Source: Methanocorpusculum sp. (GTDB taxonomy: Archaea > Halobacteriota > Methanomicrobia > Methanomicrobiales > Methanocorpusculaceae). From it: a stretch of DNA of 64,000 bases. Positions 43,501 through 53,147 of this stretch are shown here, piece after piece (positions within the stretch are counted from its first letter, which is position 1; every line of letters begins with the position of its first letter). The notes beneath the pieces were generated by a model, which saw only the letters and a list, made by a program, of their open reading frames with translations, had not been told where the DNA came from and made no database searches. The translations under genes and the position numbers were made by a program. The stretch covers positions 222,535 to 286,534 of the forward strand of contig NZ_JAUSPQ010000004.1 in the NCBI RefSeq assembly GCF_030655665.1, given 5' to 3'.

Positions 43501-44525
43501 AAGCGGAGGTGCCTGAACCGCTGAAAAGAGACGGATTCGGCGAGTATAAACTCATGCCCGAATCGGTCGACGATCTCTGGCATCTTTCGCATCTGATCAG
43601 TCCGGGAAACACTGTTTACGCAGTAACGCTCCGGACAGTGGACGGACCGACCGACAAATTACGTTCGGAAAAACTCGAGAAGCGGCCGGTGAAGATCGGC
43701 GTAAAATGTGATAAGGTGGAGTTTGTCCCGGAATCTTCCCGGCTCCGGGTCTTTGGGCTCATCAGTTACGGGCCGGACATGGGCCAGCATCACACGCTGA
43801 ACATCGAAGCAGGATATGAGATCGGTGTGGTCCGGCAATGGAAGCCGATCGATCTTGCACGTCTGGAACGGGCGGTCTCCTCCTCGGTTCACGGCGTGGT
43901 CCACATCGTGGCGATCGAAGACGGAGAGGCCGAACTTTACCGGGTCCGGCAGTACGGACCCGAGAGAATAACCACCATGACGGTCGGCAGCGGAAAATCC
44001 GCCGAACTGGATTCAAGACAGGCATTGTTCGTCGAACTCCTGGCGTTTCTCGAGAAAGTCACCGGATCCATCGTAGTTGCCGGACCGGGATTCGTGAAAG
44101 AGGATTTCGTCAAGTTCGCGAAAACCAAGGCACCCGAGATCGCCGAACGCATGCTTCTCGCCGACACGCGGCGGTGCGGCTACGGCGCGATCCAGGAAGC
44201 GATCGGAAACGGCGTTCTTGCACGGGTTGCCGAGGATCTTCAGCTCGCAAAAGAGGTCTCGTTCATGGATGAGGTGTTTCTCAGGATCGGTCAGAACGGT
44301 GCCGTTGCTTATGGGAAAAACGAGGTCCGGCAGTCGATCGATTACGGAGCCGCCGAGACGATCCTCGTCGCCGACTCGTTTGTTCGGGACGCAAATGTTT
44401 CCCGTATGATCGAAGGGGCGGAGCGGCTCGGTGCGAACGTCATCGTTCTCTCGACCGAATTCGAACCGGGAACCCGCCTCGTCGGTCTTGGCGGGGTCGC
44501 GGCTCTGTTGAGATATAAGATCTGA
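43497..44525 (+). CDS. pelA: Pelota (Dom34), mRNA surveillance and ribosome rescue factor
   Basis: 342 residues. Recognises empty A sites of stalled ribosomes with aEF1A and then works with ABCE1. Seen: N-terminal Sm-like domain (LMPESVDDLWHLSHLISPGN), central eRF1-like domain 2 (VVAGPGFVKEDFVKFAK), and the L7Ae-like third domain (ADSFVRDANV; NVIVLSTEFEPGTRL). Length is standard. The ATG overlaps the rqcH stop (ATGA), so translation is coupled. This links stalled-ribosome recognition and nascent-chain rescue directly. Confidence 0.95.
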   Translation: MKAEVPEPLKRDGFGEYKLMPESVDDLWHLSHLISPGNTVYAVTLRTVDGPTDKLRSEKLEKRPVKIGVKCDKVEFVPESSRLRVFGLISYGPDMGQHHTLNIEAGYEIGVVRQWKPIDLARLERAVSSSVHGVVHIVAIEDGEAELYRVRQYGPERITTMTVGSGKSAELDSRQALFVELLAFLEKVTGSIVVAGPGFVKEDFVKFAKTKAPEIAERMLLADTRRCGYGAIQEAIGNGVLARVAEDLQLAKEVSFMDEVFLRIGQNGAVAYGKNEVRQSIDYGAAETILVADSFVRDANVSRMIEGAERLGANVIVLSTEFEPGTRLVGLGGVAALLRYKI

Positions 44526-44526
44526 G

Positions 44527-47007
44527 TTACTGATACTCGATCAGATTCTGTACTTCTTTTGGCAGTCCACCTTTGAACTTCTGCGAGATGGACTGGTAAT
44601 ACTCGCGCACCCGTTCGTTCATGGTTGGATGGACCCGTTTCTTTGCTTCGGCAAAATCATCGGCGGACACGATCACGGCACCTCTCCTGAGGGCATGCAT
44701 CGCCGCTTCACGGCAGAGACCTTCCAGATCTGATCCGACATACCCGGATGTGTCCTTTGCAAGATTTTTGATGAGTTCTGATTTTACCGGATCTTTGAGC
44801 ATGATTTCATGCCGCCTGAATGCAGAAGATATACGTCTTTTCTCTTCGTTGAACGGCAGAGCTGAGCCTTTTTCATACTTTTTCGCAGCCGAACCGAACT
44901 GTTTGCCGCTCACCGTTTTTCCGGCAAAACGTGTACAAAGGACCTCAAGCGAAGCGTCGTCAAGTCCGGAGAGGGAAGTCACCGTTTCATCAAACACCGA
45001 CCCTTCGATCGGCATGTTCTGCATGTGAACTGCGAGAATTTCAGCCCGGTCTGCTTCTTCCGGCTCTGGAATGTAGACAAGACGATCAAAACGTCCGCTG
45101 CGGAGAAGCGCCGGATCGATGATATCGGGGCGGTTTGATGCCGCTAAAACCGCAACATCGTTCAGCTCTTCGATACCGTCCATCTCCGTGAGGATCTGAT
45201 TCAGCACATTTTCATTCGTACGGCTGCCTTCCCCGGAACCCCGTGCCGGAGTGAGGGAGTCGAGTTCATCGAAAAAGATGATCGACGGCGCTACCTGACG
45301 GGCTTTTTTGAAGATCTCGCGAACAGCCTTCTCGGACTCTCCCACCCATTTTGACAAGAGTTCCGGACCTTTTATTGCAATAAAGTTTGCACCGCTTTCA
45401 TGGGCAACGGCTTTGGCGATCAGGGTTTTTCCGGTTCCCGGAGGGCCGTAGAGGAGAACACCTTTTGGAGGTTTGATCCCAAGTTTTTCAAAGGCATCTT
45501 TTTTGGTGAGCGGATACTCTACCGATTCACGCACATCCCGGATGGCTTCACGGCATCCCCCGATATCGAACCAGGAGATGTCCGCAGTTTCAAGCGCGAT
45601 CTCGCGCATGGCGGATGGGGACACTTCTCTTGAAGCGGCGATGAAATCAGCTGTGGTGACCTCGAGTTTTCCAAGGATCTCATCCGAGATCTTTTCCGTC
45701 TCGAGATTCGCGACATCGATCTGCCGGCGAAGAGCACGGATCGCGGCTTCACGGGCGAGAGATGCCAGATCGGCACCGACAAATCCTTTGGAGTTGGAGG
45801 CAAGAACGGACAGCAGTTTGTCACGTGCGAGTTCATACCGCGCAAGTTCGCGTTCGAGAACCTTTTCACTGGGATTGTTCCTGCGCAGAGACTTTAATTT
45901 CGCCATGCCTTCGAACGGCATGTTTTTCGTGTGGATCTGCAGGATCTCCATTCGGTCGGCATCGCTTGGAACGCCGATCTCGATCTCGCGGTCAAATCGA
46001 CCCGGCCTGCGTAACGCCGGATCGATCGCATCCGGACGGTTTGTCGCGCCGATAACGATGACCTGTCCCCGCTCAGTTATACCGTCAAGTATGGTAAGAA
46101 GCTGGGCAACGACACGCCGCTCGACCTCGCCGTTTACATCTTCCCGTTTTGGCGCAATGGAATCCAATTCATCGATAAAGATGATCGACGGAGCATTTTC
46201 CTCTGCTTCTTCAAAGATTTCCCGCAGCTTCTGCTCGGATTCGCCGTAATATTTGGAGATGATCTCCGGACCAGCAATGGAGATGAAGTGTGCGCCGCTT
46301 TCATTTGCAACGGCTTTGGCGATGAGGGTTTTTCCAGTTCCCGGAGGGCCATAGAGAAGAACTCCCTTTGGCGGCTCGATACCCAGGGTCTCAAAGAGTT
46401 CCGGATGACGGAGAGGAAGCTCAATCATTTCCCGAACACGCCGGAGTTCGCCCTTGAGTCCGCCGATGTCTTCATAGGTTATCGACTGGGTTGAGGCAAA
46501 TTCTTCATCCTCTTCAAAGATGAGTTCGGTTGATTTTGTGAGGATACAGGCATTTTCCGGCTCGATTTCGCACACTTTCAACTCGATCGGCGGTCCCGGG
46601 TGATAGGTTTTCACCGGGATGATGTCACCCTCTGAAACCGGGAAATTAATGAGGGAGAGGAGATACTCATCATCTTCATCGGGAAATACTGGGGACAATT
46701 CGCTTGGCGGGATCAGGGTTACCGAGGTCGCAGGGATCTGTTCTTCGATCTTTTCGACCGTGACCCGGTCTCCCGGATTGACGCCGGCATTGACCCTGGT
46801 ATATTTATCGATCCGGATCTTTTCCAGATTCCAGTCAGTTTCAAAGGAGCGCCAGACTTTGACAACGGTTGCCGATTTACCGGTGATCCTGACAAGATCG
46901 CCCGGACTGACGTTTAGCGCCCGCATGGACACCGGATCAAGACGTGCCTTGCCGCTTCCCTGATCTTCGGGGTAGGCACTATCGACCTTAAGTGATATTG
47001 TCGGCAT
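44527..47007 (-). CDS. cdc48: CDC48/VCP-type double AAA+ ATPase
   Basis: 826 residues, longer than the usual 730-810. Seen: N-terminal double-psi barrel plus 4-stranded domain (about 1-180), D1 with GPPGTGKT and [11 protein letters not shown]2 with GPPGTGKT and [13 protein letters not shown]. Charged inserts of about 35-50 residues interrupt the C-terminal helical part of both rings ([20 protein letters not shown] in D1, and [20 protein letters not shown] in D2). It ends convergently 1 bp from the Pelota stop. Unfolds and extracts proteins, often for the proteasome. Confidence 0.95.
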   Translation of the reverse strand: MPTISLKVDSAYPEDQGSGKARLDPVSMRALNVSPGDLVRITGKSATVVKVWRSFETDWNLEKIRIDKYTRVNAGVNPGDRVTVEKIEEQIPATSVTLIPPSELSPVFPDEDDEYLLSLINFPVSEGDIIPVKTYHPGPPIELKVCEIEPENACILTKSTELIFEEDEEFASTQSITYEDIGGLKGELRRVREMIELPLRHPELFETLGIEPPKGVLLYGPPGTGKTLIAKAVANESGAHFISIAGPEIISKYYGESEQKLREIFEEAEENAPSIIFIDELDSIAPKREDVNGEVERRVVAQLLTILDGITERGQVIVIGATNRPDAIDPALRRPGRFDREIEIGVPSDADRMEILQIHTKNMPFEGMAKLKSLRRNNPSEKVLERELARYELARDKLLSVLASNSKGFVGADLASLAREAAIRALRRQIDVANLETEKISDEILGKLEVTTADFIAASREVSPSAMREIALETADISWFDIGGCREAIRDVRESVEYPLTKKDAFEKLGIKPPKGVLLYGPPGTGKTLIAKAVAHESGANFIAIKGPELLSKWVGESEKAVREIFKKARQVAPSIIFFDELDSLTPARGSGEGSRTNENVLNQILTEMDGIEELNDVAVLAASNRPDIIDPALLRSGRFDRLVYIPEPEEADRAEILAVHMQNMPIEGSVFDETVTSLSGLDDASLEVLCTRFAGKTVSGKQFGSAAKKYEKGSALPFNEEKRRISSAFRRHEIMLKDPVKSELIKNLAKDTSGYVGSDLEGLCREAAMHALRRGAVIVSADDFAEAKKRVHPTMNERVREYYQSISQKFKGGLPKEVQNLIEYQ

Positions 47008-47155
47008 AATACAGGTATATGATACGGAGTTGATAATTAACTAATCTATTTTGGCAGGTTCACTCCGGGTAAACACACACTGACCCGAATCAAAAAAGAA
47101 TATAGTGGGGATCCAGAGGTCTCCTTCAATAACGTGCCGGAGAAACGGATCCTCT

Positions 47156-49939
47156 CTACGTATTTGCGGTACTTGTATCCAGGATCTGTATCACCGTGCG
47201 ATAGACTGAGGGGGCATCGGACTCAGAGATCGTGTCACGCAGATGCTCAAGGATCTGGATAAGGGGCTCTCTCACATCTGCCGCATACTCGTTCAGATGA
47301 GAGAAGGCGGAAAGCATCCCTGTGGTAACATACTCGTTGACGGGTGCAAGACGCAGGAGGGAGCTTTCCAGAAACTCCCGGCCGGCCGCGGTCTCGATCG
47401 AGATCTTTCTGTTCTGGGAAAACCTGAGATACAGGGCACGGCTCGACGCCGTCTGTTCGGGATCAAAGTTCGCAGAAGACTCGATGATTTTGAGATACTG
47501 CACTGTATCCGGCGAAGAGGTCCCGGAAACTGCCGCAATGAAGTTCTCAAACGCGATCGGATTGTCCTTTGAACGCGCAAGTTCGGCCTCCAGTATCTCC
47601 ATACGGTCCAAAGCACTGCTCGAAAGATACAGAGATACGGCGGTCATCCGGTCGGTCGAGCAGACAGCTTTTTGATACCTCTCCTTCAGCATCGCGTGGA
47701 TATCCGGGGTGTCCAGCGTTGCAAGAAGGGAAAGAACCAGATTCTTCACACTGCGTGCCTTGAATATTCTGGCCAGCTCGGAGGGCGAAGAGGTCTTGGG
47801 AGGGGAGAAGGAGTATGCATTGAGAAGGGCATACAACCGATCCGTATGCGTACGGGCGACGGCGGACATGAACCGTCTCTTTGCCTGGTAAAGTTTCGTA
47901 TAAGCATATGTATACTCAGGATCGCTCACCGATTCAAAGAGGGTAAGAGCCAAAGCACCGACACGCTGCATCGCCGATGAATCGGAGAGGACCTTGACAA
48001 ACTCATCCACAAGACGTTGTGAAACCTCTGCCGTCTCATCACAGCAGAGCCTCACCATCTCACGTTCAAAAAGAGTACAGTGAGTTAAAAACGATATCAC
48101 GACATCCGTGTCATACTTAAGATGCAAATAGAGTTCATCATCAGACGCGGAGGTCTCCATCCGCAGGTATGCGGCGTGATCCAGATTCCATACGGCAAAT
48201 GAAAAGGCCCCCCTGCACGGGACCTGAAAGGTAAGCCGCTCCGAGTCGACCTTTTTCTTGAACTCGGCAACGACCTCGCCTTTATCGTTTATGAGCCGGC
48301 CGGTGAAGGGAAAGATCCAGGGATTTTTTCCTGCGGGAACTTTCTGCGAAACAAAGATCTCGGCTGTATCAGTTTCGGCATCATAGCCAGCTGACGCGGA
48401 AACGACCGGATAACCGGTCTGCTTGAGCCACCGGTCCGCCATGAAGGAGAAGTCGGTCCGGCCGACATCCTCCATCGCATGCAGCCAGTCGCGGGGCGAC
48501 GCATTTTTCCCGGCAAACCGTTTGTGATACAGATCAAGGGCCCAGGCAAACGCCCGTTTGCCCAGCATCGTCTCGATCATCCGGGTGAACTCGGGTGCCT
48601 TTACATAGGTCACAGAACTGATGAGATCATTTGGATCATTGAAGCCCGAAGGCTCAATCGGCATGGCGACCACTCCAGTGTCCAAAGAAAACGTTCCGGT
48701 ACCGGGGGTGTACATCTGCAGGATGTTCTGCAGTCTCACATACTCTTTTCCAAAGAGGAAGGCGAGATACTCGTCCTCAATCATCACCGTCACGGCCTCG
48801 TTGAGCCAGATGGAGAACGGTGTGTCCCCGGTGACACTCGATCCGTTCAGATTATGATAGAACTCATGCAGTTTGACACCGATCAGATACTCATATGAGG
48901 CATCCGTTATCTCCATATTCGGCATGATCCGGCTCGCGATGATCGTTGTGTTGCCGGTATTTTCCATGCCGCCGAAGTCCGAGTTCTGCATCGCGATCTC
49001 GCGGTATACTTCGAAAGGATATTGATAACCGCAAACCAGATTTTTCATGAGGGAAGCGATCTGCCGCTGGACCGGTTCGATCGCCTCTTCCAGTTCCTCG
49101 GGACCGGATTTTCGTGCAATGGCATCGCGGACTTTACAGAGCCGGTATATCTCATTTCTCAGATCAATGGATTCGTATCGTTCCGGTCCGGTGTAGAGAT
49201 AGGTCCAGAGGACACAGTCCGCCATGATGCCGAGAGCGGTTTTCGCCGATGACGGATCCGAACCTTTCGGTCCAAGCAGTTTGAGCTGGACGGTTTTGCC
49301 GTCAGGATAGACGAACTCGCGTGTGAAGGTGTCCCAGGTCCCTACGCCGAGGAAGAAGAGATACGGAGGCATGGGCTCGTTGTTCTGATAGGTGATGGTG
49401 TCGCGTTTTTCATCATACCGCATCCGTTCACGGGTGACATTTCCATTCGAGATGAGGTTGGTATATCTGGTGTCGGCAATGATTGTCGTTGTCCAGGTGC
49501 ATTTCGCCCGCATGTCGTCGAGACAGGGGACCATCCGCTGAAATCCCCACTGCTGGCACTGGGTTATCATAGTCCGCGGCAGACCTGGCGGGGTAATGTC
49601 AAAGTAGATACCTTCGAGAATATGTGAATTAGGGCGGCAGATGGTATGGGTAACGATCTTGAACTCTGCCCCTTTGGAAAGTGGACGCTGAAGAGTGATC
49701 GTGATCAGGTCATCTTCATAGACATACTGTATCGGGCGGGTATTTTGCCGGATGCTTTGTATCTCCAGATTCTTTGCATTGAGAACGAGTTCACTCAGTT
49801 TTTCGGTACGGACGGTGAACGTCGTTTCGGCAGAAACGCTGACCCGTTCCTCCGTTATGTCAAACGTAGCGGTGATATGATTGACCTGGACGGGCGGTTC
49901 AGGAAACTCGGCCGGATGATATCGATAGGTATCTGCCAT
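47156..49939 (-). CDS. M1 family metallo-aminopeptidase (aminopeptidase N-like)
   Basis: 927 residues. Zinc exopeptidase that trims peptides; in archaea likely downstream of the proteasome (tricorn-factor-like). Seen: exopeptidase motif FGGMENTGN (about 319-327, GAMEN class) and zinc site HEFYH plus 18 residues then NEAVT (HExxH-x18-E, about 355-378). No signal peptide, so cytoplasmic. The C-terminal about 350 residues form the helical domain. It lies near CDC48 on the same strand but 148 bp away. Confidence 0.93.
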   Translation of the reverse strand: MADTYRYHPAEFPEPPVQVNHITATFDITEERVSVSAETTFTVRTEKLSELVLNAKNLEIQSIRQNTRPIQYVYEDDLITITLQRPLSKGAEFKIVTHTICRPNSHILEGIYFDITPPGLPRTMITQCQQWGFQRMVPCLDDMRAKCTWTTTIIADTRYTNLISNGNVTRERMRYDEKRDTITYQNNEPMPPYLFFLGVGTWDTFTREFVYPDGKTVQLKLLGPKGSDPSSAKTALGIMADCVLWTYLYTGPERYESIDLRNEIYRLCKVRDAIARKSGPEELEEAIEPVQRQIASLMKNLVCGYQYPFEVYREIAMQNSDFGGMENTGNTTIIASRIMPNMEITDASYEYLIGVKLHEFYHNLNGSSVTGDTPFSIWLNEAVTVMIEDEYLAFLFGKEYVRLQNILQMYTPGTGTFSLDTGVVAMPIEPSGFNDPNDLISSVTYVKAPEFTRMIETMLGKRAFAWALDLYHKRFAGKNASPRDWLHAMEDVGRTDFSFMADRWLKQTGYPVVSASAGYDAETDTAEIFVSQKVPAGKNPWIFPFTGRLINDKGEVVAEFKKKVDSERLTFQVPCRGAFSFAVWNLDHAAYLRMETSASDDELYLHLKYDTDVVISFLTHCTLFEREMVRLCCDETAEVSQRLVDEFVKVLSDSSAMQRVGALALTLFESVSDPEYTYAYTKLYQAKRRFMSAVARTHTDRLYALLNAYSFSPPKTSSPSELARIFKARSVKNLVLSLLATLDTPDIHAMLKERYQKAVCSTDRMTAVSLYLSSSALDRMEILEAELARSKDNPIAFENFIAAVSGTSSPDTVQYLKIIESSANFDPEQTASSRALYLRFSQNRKISIETAAGREFLESSLLRLAPVNEYVTTGMLSAFSHLNEYAADVREPLIQILEHLRDTISESDAPSVYRTVIQILDTSTANT

Positions 49940-50044
49940 AATATACTGTTATTTCCATTGGGTGTGATATCAGATAAAAACCGACGCCGGGGAGAGGATC
50001 CAATTTGCAAAGTTCATATTCTATGACTGGGATATATACAACAA

Positions 50045-50722
50045 ATGACTGAAATTGTGTTCATCACCGACATACACGGGAAGTTCGATATCGTCTATGA
50101 GATCTTCAATAGGGAAAGTCCGGATTATGTGCTCATCGGCGGGGATGTCACCGACCTTGGCGAAACGCTGGACGGCGTGATCCCGTTTATGGAGGATATC
50201 CCCGCGCCAACGTTTGTGATTCCCGGAAACTGCGATAGCCGGGATATCCTCCCCGTGCTCGAGGCATCCGACGCAATTCCGATCCACCGCAAAAGTATCG
50301 ACCTTGGAATGATCACCATCTCAGGTATCGGCGGCTCGAATGCCACGCCGTTTTCCACACCCTTCGAACACAGCGAAGAGGATCTCGAAGCGATCACAAA
50401 AGAGGTAGTGGCGAAAACTGGAAAGAACCGGTGGAATATCCTGGTCACCCACGCACCGCCTTTTGGAGCGCTGGATGAAGTCGCCCCGGATGTACATGTC
50501 GGAGCGTTCCCGATCGCGAAGATCGTGAAAGAGTTCGATATCATCTGCTGCGGGCATATCCATGAACAGAGAGGGATCTGTGAACTGGAAAGGCGGATCT
50601 GCGTGAATCCCGGACCGGCATACGCAGGGAACTACGCGGTCATCACGCTTGACGAGGATGAGGATGAACCAAAGATCGTGCTGAAAAATACCCGTGACCC
50701 AATAGAAGTCACGGAAGAATAA
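50045..50722 (+). CDS. Metallophosphoesterase (calcineurin-like)
   Basis: 225 residues. Seen: TDIHGKFD, GGDVTDLGE, GNCD, THAPPFG, and CGHIHEQRG, the full set of calcineurin-fold metal ligands in order. The size and short spacing match YfcE/MJ0936-type archaeal phosphodiesterases. Substrate unknown. Divergent from the M1 gene; its 3' end overlaps the UDG-family gene by 14 bp. Confidence 0.9.
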   Translation: MTEIVFITDIHGKFDIVYEIFNRESPDYVLIGGDVTDLGETLDGVIPFMEDIPAPTFVIPGNCDSRDILPVLEASDAIPIHRKSIDLGMITISGIGGSNATPFSTPFEHSEEDLEAITKEVVAKTGKNRWNILVTHAPPFGALDEVAPDVHVGAFPIAKIVKEFDIICCGHIHEQRGICELERRICVNPGPAYAGNYAVITLDEDEDEPKIVLKNTRDPIEVTEE

Positions 50723-51263
50723 TTTCCATCATCTTTTTTATATCCTCCGTGATCATCTGCGTCTTGGATTTTTCGATCAGAAGGTTCCCGCCAGTCATGA
50801 TATACGATGGGATCACCCGCACGTTTCCAAAATAGAACTCGCCGGCCCGCAGTTTGTAGGTCGCACCCGACGGGATACAGTTTTTTCCGGTCTGCTTTTT
50901 TGCGAGCATATTGAACGACTTTTTTGCCGTATCTCCCATGAGCATGATCACACGGAGATTTTGGAAGCGTGAAAGCTCTTCTTCCAGCAGCGGCAGACTG
51001 CGTTCGATCGCGGAGGTTTCCACGGCGTATCCGATTTTGGGATATTTGACCGCGTTCGTGAGATATACCCCGCGGTCTAGGAGCTCTGAAACTGTGGAAA
51101 CATCGACGTCCGCCTGCCGGAACAACGAGATCGCCGACTCCGCATAGGCGGCGCCGGATCCCCCGTAAAAATCCTGCCGAGGATCTTTTGGGACGACTTC
51201 ATTGATCATCACGGCATATACCGATGCGGGATCGATGGTTTTTACGGCTGACTGCGGAATCAT
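50709..51263 (-). CDS. Uracil-DNA glycosylase superfamily protein
   Basis: 184 residues. Seen: VYAVMINEVVPKDPRQDFYGG (cut here to the first part of the pattern), LTNAVKYPK (about 68-76), and MLMGDTAKKSFN, an arrangement that fits the UDG fold: an N-terminal catalytic loop, a central strand-turn TNAVK and the GDTA strand. It lacks the four Cys of the family 4 iron-sulfur enzymes, and the usual HPS signature is replaced by VIPSYI, so activity is uncertain. Confidence 0.7.
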   Translation of the reverse strand: MIPQSAVKTIDPASVYAVMINEVVPKDPRQDFYGGSGAAYAESAISLFRQADVDVSTVSELLDRGVYLTNAVKYPKIGYAVETSAIERSLPLLEEELSRFQNLRVIMLMGDTAKKSFNMLAKKQTGKNCIPSGATYKLRAGEFYFGNVRVIPSYIMTGGNLLIEKSKTQMITEDIKKMMEIILP

Positions 51264-51280
51264 ACGGCTTGGGAGATTTT

Positions 51281-51838
51281 TCAGGTTTTTCTGGAGTCGA
51301 GCAGGATCTCGAGATAGGATTTTGTCAGGCGTTCGCCAACGATTCCGGCCAGCTCTGCCGTTTTATTGATCACTGCGATCGCTTCATCCTCCGAAAGGTC
51401 GAAAGAGGCTTCGATCTCCGAGAACGTGCCGACCCCGGGCAGCTCATCCAGCGTAACGATCGCGCCTTCGCACTGATAGATCTCCCGGTGTTTGACGACC
51501 TCGGCGGTCAGGCGGAAACCGAGCCGCTCGAGGATCGTGCAGTATTCTTCGGCTGAGGAGAGATCGACAATGAGCTCTTCTCTAGATTTGAAACCCTCAC
51601 GCCCGACTTTGGGACCCTTGTAGGTCACATTCGGGGGCATAGCCTTGCCGCAGGTCTGGTTGGTCAGATACCTGATCCTGAGCGCTTCGTCCGTCACGGC
51701 AAAATCCCGGTGGGGAGCGTTGTAATAGAGATCATGTTCATCCTGATCGGCGATGAGTTTCGCTCCGTTTTTCAGGAGCTTTTCTCTGATTGGATCAAGG
51801 GAGGGGACCTTCACTTTTATTTCTATTTCCAGAGCCAT
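51281..51838 (-). CDS. cyaB: Class IV adenylate cyclase-like CYTH protein (CyaB)
   Basis: 185 residues from ATG 51838; the frame is open to 51880, but this start begins the standard ALEIEIKVKV. Seen: EIEIK (ExExK) near the start, RIRYL, a middle TYKGPKVG and ELIVDL, and SEIEASFD near the end, all features of the CYTH tunnel fold. Members are adenylate cyclases or triphosphatases. 17 bp upstream of the UDG-like gene's end on the same strand; likely one unit. Confidence 0.88.
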   Translation of the reverse strand: MALEIEIKVKVPSLDPIREKLLKNGAKLIADQDEHDLYYNAPHRDFAVTDEALRIRYLTNQTCGKAMPPNVTYKGPKVGREGFKSREELIVDLSSAEEYCTILERLGFRLTAEVVKHREIYQCEGAIVTLDELPGVGTFSEIEASFDLSEDEAIAVINKTAELAGIVGERLTKSYLEILLDSRKT

Positions 51839-51930
51839 TGAATAATTATGTGCACGAGGAAATGTCATAAGCATTTGCATATTTGATACGGCGGGAACTT
51901 ATTATACGATTAAGGTAAGATACAATTTAC

Positions 51931-52314
51931 ATGAAAAAGCTGATAGTTTTACTTGGACTCCTCGCTATCCTCTTTGTTGTCGCTGCAGGATGTATAAGTG
52001 CGGATGTGCCTGCAGTAAACAACAGTACGACTGACCCGATTGTCGGAATCTGGCAAAGCACACAAACCTTCACCTCTCTGGATGGAGAAGAGGTTTACTA
52101 TGTGTATGAAATACTTGCTGACAATACCGGCTTTGCATATTTGGTCAGCCCTGGATCGGATGAAGGAGTGAAATCCGCAATCTACTGGGGAAACGACAAG
52201 GGAACCTACGTCTTTGCACTAAGCACGTCTACTGATGCAGTCTATTATCACTATCTCTCTGCTGATGAGAAAACGCTTACAGATGCTGCCGGCAACACGT
52301 ACACCAGAATCTAA
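51931..52314 (+). CDS. Predicted lipoprotein
   Basis: 127 residues. Signal LIVLLGLLAILFVVAAGC with the lipobox AAGC (Cys21 or so) and then a beta-rich domain: GIWQSTQTFTSLDGEEVYYVY, IYWGNDKGTYVFALS and ADEKTLTDAAGNTYTR. The pattern (VGIW..., G.Y...) resembles the small beta-barrel lipocalin-like repeats of archaeal exported proteins. Host codon use. Probably anchored outside the membrane; role unknown. Confidence 0.7.
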   Translation: MKKLIVLLGLLAILFVVAAGCISADVPAVNNSTTDPIVGIWQSTQTFTSLDGEEVYYVYEILADNTGFAYLVSPGSDEGVKSAIYWGNDKGTYVFALSTSTDAVYYHYLSADEKTLTDAAGNTYTRI

Positions 52315-52392
52315 CCTTTTTTTTATCTATGATCTCCGCAGGCATTCCCCAACTCTCATAAGGAATGAAGGCACATATACTAAGGAATTCGT

Positions 52393-53109
52393 ATGGCTAT
52401 CGAAAATGGTACATATATTAAACTCAGCTACACCGGATCTGTGAACGGTGTTCCCTTCGATACAACCGACGCTGAAGTTGCAAAGACCGCAGGAATTTTC
52501 CGTGAAAACGCAATGTACGGTCCGTCAGTCGTCAAAGTAGGCGCAGGACATCTCCTTTCCGGAGTTGACGAGGACCTTGCAGGCAAAGAGATCGGAAAAG
52601 AATACACCCTTGTTGTTCCCGCAGAAAAAGCATTCGGCGAGCACAAAAAAGAGGAAATGAAAGCAGTCGACAAGAAAGCTTTCGAGAAGAAACCTGAACT
52701 CTTCGAGCGTGTAAAGCTTGAAGGCCGTGACGGTGTCGTCGTAAACAAAGTCGGCAGCAGATACATCGTTGACTTCAACCACCCGCTTGCAGGTCAGGAC
52801 GTTTCCTACGTCTACACCATCGAAGGCGTTGTTGAGGAAGGAACCGAGAAGCTCGCAGGAATGATCAAACTCCTTACCGGCCGCGACATGAAGGTCAATG
52901 CAGAGGACAAGACCTTTGTTTCGATCGAGATCCCCGCAATGATGGCAATGTACAACCAGAACTGGCTCATGACCCAGTATATGGTTTCCCAGGAAGCATT
53001 CCTTGTCTTCCCTGAGATCGAGAACGTCAAGTTCATCGAGTCCTTCCCACGCCCGAACTACAAGACAGAAGAAGAGAGCACCCCTGCTGAAGAGCAGGCA
53101 GCTGAATAA
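52393..53109 (+). CDS. FKBP-type peptidyl-prolyl isomerase, archaeal long form
   Basis: 238 residues. N-terminal FKBP domain (about 1-70 and 135-155) with an inserted chaperone flap (IF domain) between: ENGTYIKLSYTGSVNGVPFD, GAGHLLSGVDEDLAGKEIG and EYTLVVPAEKAFGEH. Then a C-terminal extension of about 80 residues typical of the 26-30 kDa archaeal form. Acts as folding helper in the cytoplasm. High-bias host codons suggest strong expression. It is followed by a T-rich tract (ACTCTTTTTTTC, 53116-53127). Confidence 0.9.
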   Translation: MAIENGTYIKLSYTGSVNGVPFDTTDAEVAKTAGIFRENAMYGPSVVKVGAGHLLSGVDEDLAGKEIGKEYTLVVPAEKAFGEHKKEEMKAVDKKAFEKKPELFERVKLEGRDGVVVNKVGSRYIVDFNHPLAGQDVSYVYTIEGVVEEGTEKLAGMIKLLTGRDMKVNAEDKTFVSIEIPAMMAMYNQNWLMTQYMVSQEAFLVFPEIENVKFIESFPRPNYKTEEESTPAEEQAAE

Positions 53110-53147
53110 CCCATACTCTTTTTTTCTGACGAATCATATATTCGTCA

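Noticed and set aside
45473..46249. Ser/Arg-rich plus-strand frame opposite CDC48
   Set aside because: Typical antisense artefact of Asp/Glu- and Arg-rich AAA+ coding sequence.
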